From assembly GCA_934255105.1 (NCBI GenBank), contig CAKQNH010000158.1:1-8472 (forward strand): DNA of 8,472 bases, in the 5' to 3' direction. A program made the translations under genes and the position numbers. The notes below the pieces were generated by a model. The model was not told where the DNA came from. It was given only the letters and a program-made list of their open reading frames with translations, and did not search any database. Of the stretch, positions 7,001 to 8,472 are shown piece after piece (the first letter of the stretch is position 1; each line of letters starts with the position of its first letter). The stretch comes from an uncultured Pirellulaceae bacterium. Lineage in GTDB: Bacteria; Planctomycetota; Planctomycetia; Pirellulales; Pirellulaceae.

Positions 7001-8472
7001 TGCCTTGCCGGCGCAATCCGTTGTTTTAACTGCTACGGATTCAGACGGACAAGCTGCGACTTTTTCGTTTCAACTGACCGTCAATGACTTGCCCACGCTG
7101 ACCGCTTCGATCGGCTCGAGCGTCATCAACGTCGATGAAGGAGAATCGTTTCACCTGGCAGGAACTTACACCGACTCACAAACGGACTCTACACATCAAT
7201 TGACGATTACCTGGGACAATTTTACCGGCGAATCCTCGTCGTTCCTGTTGCCCCCAATCGATTCACTTTCGATTGGTGACGAACTCTGGGACGCGACTCT
7301 CGACCATGCAATACGCATTGATTCGATCCAGCGGAATTCGTCGGACCTGGGGCCCGTCGGTTATAATTTGCAGATCTTTGGTTCTTCCAATCCACGCTCT
7401 TTTTATTCCACGGATGAGTTCGCACTATTCGTCGCCAACGATGGTGTGCATGGCAAGGAGCTTTGGATCTATGACGCAGTTGGACCACGGATGCTTGCGG
7501 ATTTGAACCCATCGGGTGACGGCGTCTCCATTCCTGAGTTCACGTCTTTTGGTGGAGAAGTATATTTCATCGGCAATGACGGCGCGAGCGGCTACGAGTT
7601 ATGGAAAACCGATGGAACTGCCAGCGGGACCGAAAGGGTACTCGACCTGCGCGATGGTGGACCATCGTATATTACGGAATTGACCGTCTTTGATGGTGCC
7701 CTGTTCTTCGTCGGCATCGGCAACGACGGCAAAGAGTGGTTGTGGAAAAGCGACGGGACGGCGGCAGGCACAGCGCCGGTTCCGCTGGCCGATGCGTCTG
7801 CCAGCGCGCTCTCCACGACGGGAAACCTTTCAGTGGTTGGTGAACGACTGTTCTTTCGATCCAGCCAAATTGATTTCTATGGCATTACCGGTGAAGAACT
7901 CTTTGCCCTGGATTCTGCATCGGACTCGGTACGTTTGGTCAAAAACATTCGCCCCGGTTCGAGCGGATCATGGCCAAACCAAATCACGGACCTCAATGGG
8001 ACTGCGTTCTTCGAGATTCAAAATGCAGGGGCTCGAGAGCTTTGGAAGTCCGATGGGACCGAAGCAGGTACGGCGATGGTATCCACTTTTGGCGGAGCAA
8101 ACTTGCACGGGCTGAAGTCGTTTACTGTACTCGATGGCGCCCTGTTGTTCGGAGCCGATGACGGTATTCATGGATATGAATTGTGGCGGAGCGACGGGAC
8201 CACAGCGGGCACTGCCATGGTCATAGACATCAATCCGGCCGGTGAGGGTTTTATTGAGTTTGACCTCGGGGCGCCGGGCATGACGACATTAGACGGAAAG
8301 GTGTTTTTCCAGGCGCAAAGCCAAGCCTCGCCGTACAACCCCGAACTCTGGTACAGCGATGGAACAGCCGCCGGTACCGGATCGATCGAGATTCGCCCAG
8401 GCATTGCGGGGAGCGGACCGATTTACCTCACTCGCTTTGGCGACGAAATCTTCTTTCGGGCCAGTGACGGGA
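3870..8472 (+). CDS. Giant multidomain extracellular protein: LEDRRLLA N terminus, cadherin/VCBS-like domains, ELWxxDGT repeats (partial, 3' end outside window)
   Basis: The frame is open for 1534 codons with no stop before the window edge. ATG 3870 is the first start after an in-frame TAG at 3864; no clear ribosome site precedes it. Order by residue: Arg/Lys-rich N terminus (1-43); LEDRRLLA (44-51); degenerate propeller-like repeats (54-489); cadherin-like domain (491-585) with NDEVNV and FTYTISDGFGGSAT; split VCBS-like repeat (588-632 and 803-871) around an all-beta domain (633-802); intact VCBS-like repeat (872-986); two PKD/Ig-like modules (987-1073, 1074-1171); ELWxxDGT repeats (1182-end). 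Asp-rich turns such as DSDPDGNS and VDPDSD suggest calcium binding. No enzyme motif is seen. It is most likely a secreted or surface adhesion or structural protein; the ligand is unknown. It is divergent from the sigma-kinase operon, so it may be controlled by it. The anchor, if any, lies beyond the window. Confidence 0.93.
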   Translation, partial: MKKLNTPGKSLFSRLRSNARRNKAARGRFPSLQSRRRILRAELLEDRRLLAGDLQLVADLRPGGLSSDPNELVAIGDSVYFVANDGSGDAIWRHIPASGETEKLQDPSNAQTLRGFDLQGYQGTLLFGGLSGSEGLYSYEVSSGTISQLSPIYSGEATVAGSSIYFRADDGIVGEEIWRYDAGGGVTLVVDLDDGPSSSFPTDFTYDTGILGFWSFYNLSYGKSLGENLYRFNTAGGSISQEYSTVYLVGQFPPSNMAQDTLAAAGNLYYPAVNAFSSVFEDRELEVSGSAININSIEDDVAALVHVDPSSFYTSSDVADLVYLNGKVYLTATRTVATFEGVAENGDTIAVDIGGNPLDPNIFEPILNYYSTGSFEFRGIVEVDTVGNSFEFVVGNRESELDAPFFDLAVNGGFMTSVGDKLLFVDQGTYGNGGFWTFDPATRQLERVLANSAPSQLGFSPAKLAKLGSFAYLTANAASTGRELYRLELNAPPVAVNDEVNVYTNVTSIIAVLEENGNGLDSDPDGNSLVIDSVTQPASGTVVVNANQTVSYTPYSPFSGNDQFTYTISDGFGGSATATVTLDVQPAPPIATDDNFAADEDSGFVSTTGLLANDTDPNSTPFQVTAINGVPLSTLAGPEIATATPDSTLPIFTSSLDAENYYGFRFEVTEPTTIARVGGNFKFISGTGPFAALVGLTGPTDVPDSEDLSTSDVVATTVIPLAYQQDGEVSTELNADLQPGWYAVMYGTQKFGSTGITNMYLNSAPLENVSFIHSQPMVPRFLSPSPASKIPNARLFVKARAEVIGDVEVALPSGAIITVSPTGDFAYDPRGVFNALAAGQLASDGFSYEITNDTGQTTTANAAIVIIGNNDLPTVSNQSFALSEQLLATRTAVTGMLKDAVDPDSDVLSIDQINGQQIVSGVPLTLQSGAILIPNADGSFSYDPRVAFNGLAGGTTSNDGFQFTATDGNGGSAIGLVEITINGINDPTVWTADDAPIVIDQGETASLSGTVFDPEGSVTLSASLGEIAADASGKNWLWRFRGITALPAQSVVLTATDSDGQAATFSFQLTVNDLPTLTASIGSSVINVDEGESFHLAGTYTDSQTDSTHQLTITWDNFTGESSSFLLPPIDSLSIGDELWDATLDHAIRIDSIQRNSSDLGPVGYNLQIFGSSNPRSFYSTDEFALFVANDGVHGKELWIYDAVGPRMLADLNPSGDGVSIPEFTSFGGEVYFIGNDGASGYELWKTDGTASGTERVLDLRDGGPSYITELTVFDGALFFVGIGNDGKEWLWKSDGTAAGTAPVPLADASASALSTTGNLSVVGERLFFRSSQIDFYGITGEELFALDSASDSVRLVKNIRPGSSGSWPNQITDLNGTAFFEIQNAGARELWKSDGTEAGTAMVSTFGGANLHGLKSFTVLDGALLFGADDGIHGYELWRSDGTTAGTAMVIDINPAGEGFIEFDLGAPGMTTLDGKVFFQAQSQASPYNPELWYSDGTAAGTGSIEIRPGIAGSGPIYLTRFGDEIFFRASDG
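4029..5336 (+). repeat. Degenerate ELWxxDGT-like (propeller-type) repeats, N-terminal block
   Basis: Residues 54-489 repeat a scheme of short blades: a VADLxPGG-like strand, a GDSVYFVANDG-like strand, then a [EI]-[LI]-[WY]-x-[YF] strand. Examples are AIWRHIPASGE (90-100), GLYSYEVSSG, EEIWRYDAGGG (from 175), ENLYRFNTAGG and RELYRLEL (482-489). The DGTxxGT ending of the classical repeat is missing in all of them, so the block is diverged from the C-terminal one. The middle (about 260-430) is irregular and I cannot place every blade. Confidence 0.6.
5340..5624 (+). other. Cadherin-like / bacterial Ig-like domain of the giant protein
   Basis: Residues 491-585 begin APPVAVNDEVNV, carry LDSDPDGNSLVIDSVTQPAS and GTVVVNANQTVSYTP, and end with GNDQFTYTISDGFGG followed by a beta strand. 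This is the standard layout of the cadherin-like or Big_9-type module found in tandem in bacterial surface proteins. Asp residues in DSDPDG are likely calcium ligands. Confidence 0.85.
5631..6482 (+). repeat. VCBS-like repeat 1, interrupted by an inserted domain
   Basis: The first part is residues 588-632 (DDNFAADEDSG, LLANDTDPNSTPFQVTAING). The second part is 803-871 (LPSGAIITVSPTGDFAYDPR, FNALAAG, DGFSYEITND, ending GNND). Joined, they make 114 residues, matching the 115 of the intact repeat that follows. From SGA to the final ND the two repeats have the same length with no gap. The 170 residues between the two parts belong to a different domain. Confidence 0.75.
5766..6275 (+). other. All-beta domain nested within VCBS-like repeat 1
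   Basis: Residues 633-802 do not resemble the VCBS repeat. They show YYGFRFEVTEPTTIARVGGN, then FAALVGLTG, and later LQPGWYAVMYGTQKFGSTG. The pattern of alternating beta strands with a G-W-Y-A-x-x-[YF]-G core recalls, from memory, a beta-sandwich domain seen in PEP-CTERM-type exported proteins of planctomycetes and proteobacteria. I cannot name the family with certainty. It may bind a ligand presented on the rigid VCBS stalk. Confidence 0.5.
6483..6827 (+). repeat. VCBS-like repeat 2 (intact)
   Basis: Residues 872-986. Landmarks are VDPDSDVLSIDQING, then SGAILIPNADGSFSYDPR, AFNGLAGG, DGFQFTATDGNGGSA and the closing strand ending INGIND. YDPR, FN-x-LA and DGF are shared with repeat 1. This type of module is typical of long adhesin-like proteins. 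Confidence 0.85.
6828..7382 (+). other. Two PKD/Ig-like modules of the giant protein
   Basis: Module one (987-1073) has VIDQGETASLSGTVFDPEG and VVLTATDSDGQAATFSFQLT. Module two (1074-1171) has INVDEGESFHLAGTYTD and HQLTITWDNFTGES. The DEGES-x-x-LAG-T-x-x-D and TITWDN motifs are PKD-like, although the usual WGDG turn is replaced by WDNFTG. They probably act as spacers before the C-terminal propeller. Confidence 0.65.
7413..8472 (+). repeat. ELWxxDGTxxGT repeat block, C-terminal (continues past window)
   Basis: Residues 1182-1534 hold seven units, with the key E-L-W (or variant) at residues 1197, 1243, 1289, 1343, 1390, 1437 and 1492. Classical forms are ELWKTDGTASGT, LWKSDGTAAGT, ELWKSDGTEAGT, ELWRSDGTTAGT and ELWYSDGTAAGT. 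Units 1 (ELWIYDAVGP) and 4 (ELFALDSASDSV) lack DGTxxGT. Each unit also has a G-x-x-[VL]-[FY]-F strand and an N/D-D-G turn. This is the known ELWxxDGT repeat, expected to form a beta-propeller. The block is cut by the window edge just as another unit begins. Confidence 0.9.

Noticed and set aside
7275..7301. GDELWDAT (residues 1136-1143) as a further ELWxxDGT unit
   Set aside because: It lies within the second PKD-like module, lacks the DGT and the surrounding blade strands, and is out of step with the spacing of the real repeats. A chance match.
7690..8115. 141-codon plus-strand open frame in another frame of the giant gene
   Set aside because: Its sequence is Arg/Ser-rich low complexity with no domain, while the overlapping main frame encodes clear ELWxxDGT repeats. 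It is a shadow.
1..8472. tRNA, rRNA, CRISPR arrays, insertion sequences, integrases
   Set aside because: I looked for these and saw none. The DNA-level repeats present are protein repeats (WD40, VCBS, ELWxxDGT).

Overview
The window looks like a piece of a planctomycete (Planctomycetota) chromosome, most like Pirellulaceae such as Rhodopirellula. This is judged from gene content and sequence style, not from a database search. Three signs support it: a Ser/Thr kinase fused through one membrane helix to a WD40 propeller; an ECF sigma factor of the planctomycete-specific type directly upstream of it; and a giant exported-type protein with the N-terminal LEDRRLLA motif and ELWxxDGT repeats. Base composition is moderate, and few genes have clear Shine-Dalgarno sites.

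Layout: positions 1-2901 (minus strand) hold a kinase/WD40 gene that runs off the left edge. Its start codon shares one base with the stop codon of the sigma factor gene at 2901-3518 (minus; alternative TTG start at 3569). Together they form a two-gene operon read leftwards. About 350 bases (3519-3869) separate this operon from a divergent gene. That stretch carries a TATAAT element for the operon, an imperfect palindrome next to it, and two overlapping potential hairpins upstream of the rightward gene. From 3870 to the right edge (plus strand) there is one uninterrupted reading frame of 1534 codons, still open at the end. The window is otherwise filled; I see no RNA genes, mobile elements or CRISPR.

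The giant protein reads in order: Arg-rich N terminus with LEDRRLLA; a degenerate beta-propeller-like region; a cadherin-like domain; a VCBS-like repeat split in two by a 170-residue all-beta domain; an intact VCBS-like repeat; two PKD/Ig-like modules; and then clear ELWxxDGT repeats running off the edge. It is probably a cell-surface or secreted protein.

How the genes may work together (inference): the membrane kinase, with its WD40 propeller as the likely sensing part, may phosphorylate and activate the sigma factor encoded with it. No anti-sigma gene lies between them. In the sigma factor the usual acidic DAED patch of region 2.2 reads SPSD, which offers phosphorylatable serines where charge is normally needed. 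The divergent surface protein is the obvious candidate target gene. This sigma-kinase-surface-protein triad is the most interesting hypothesis in the window.
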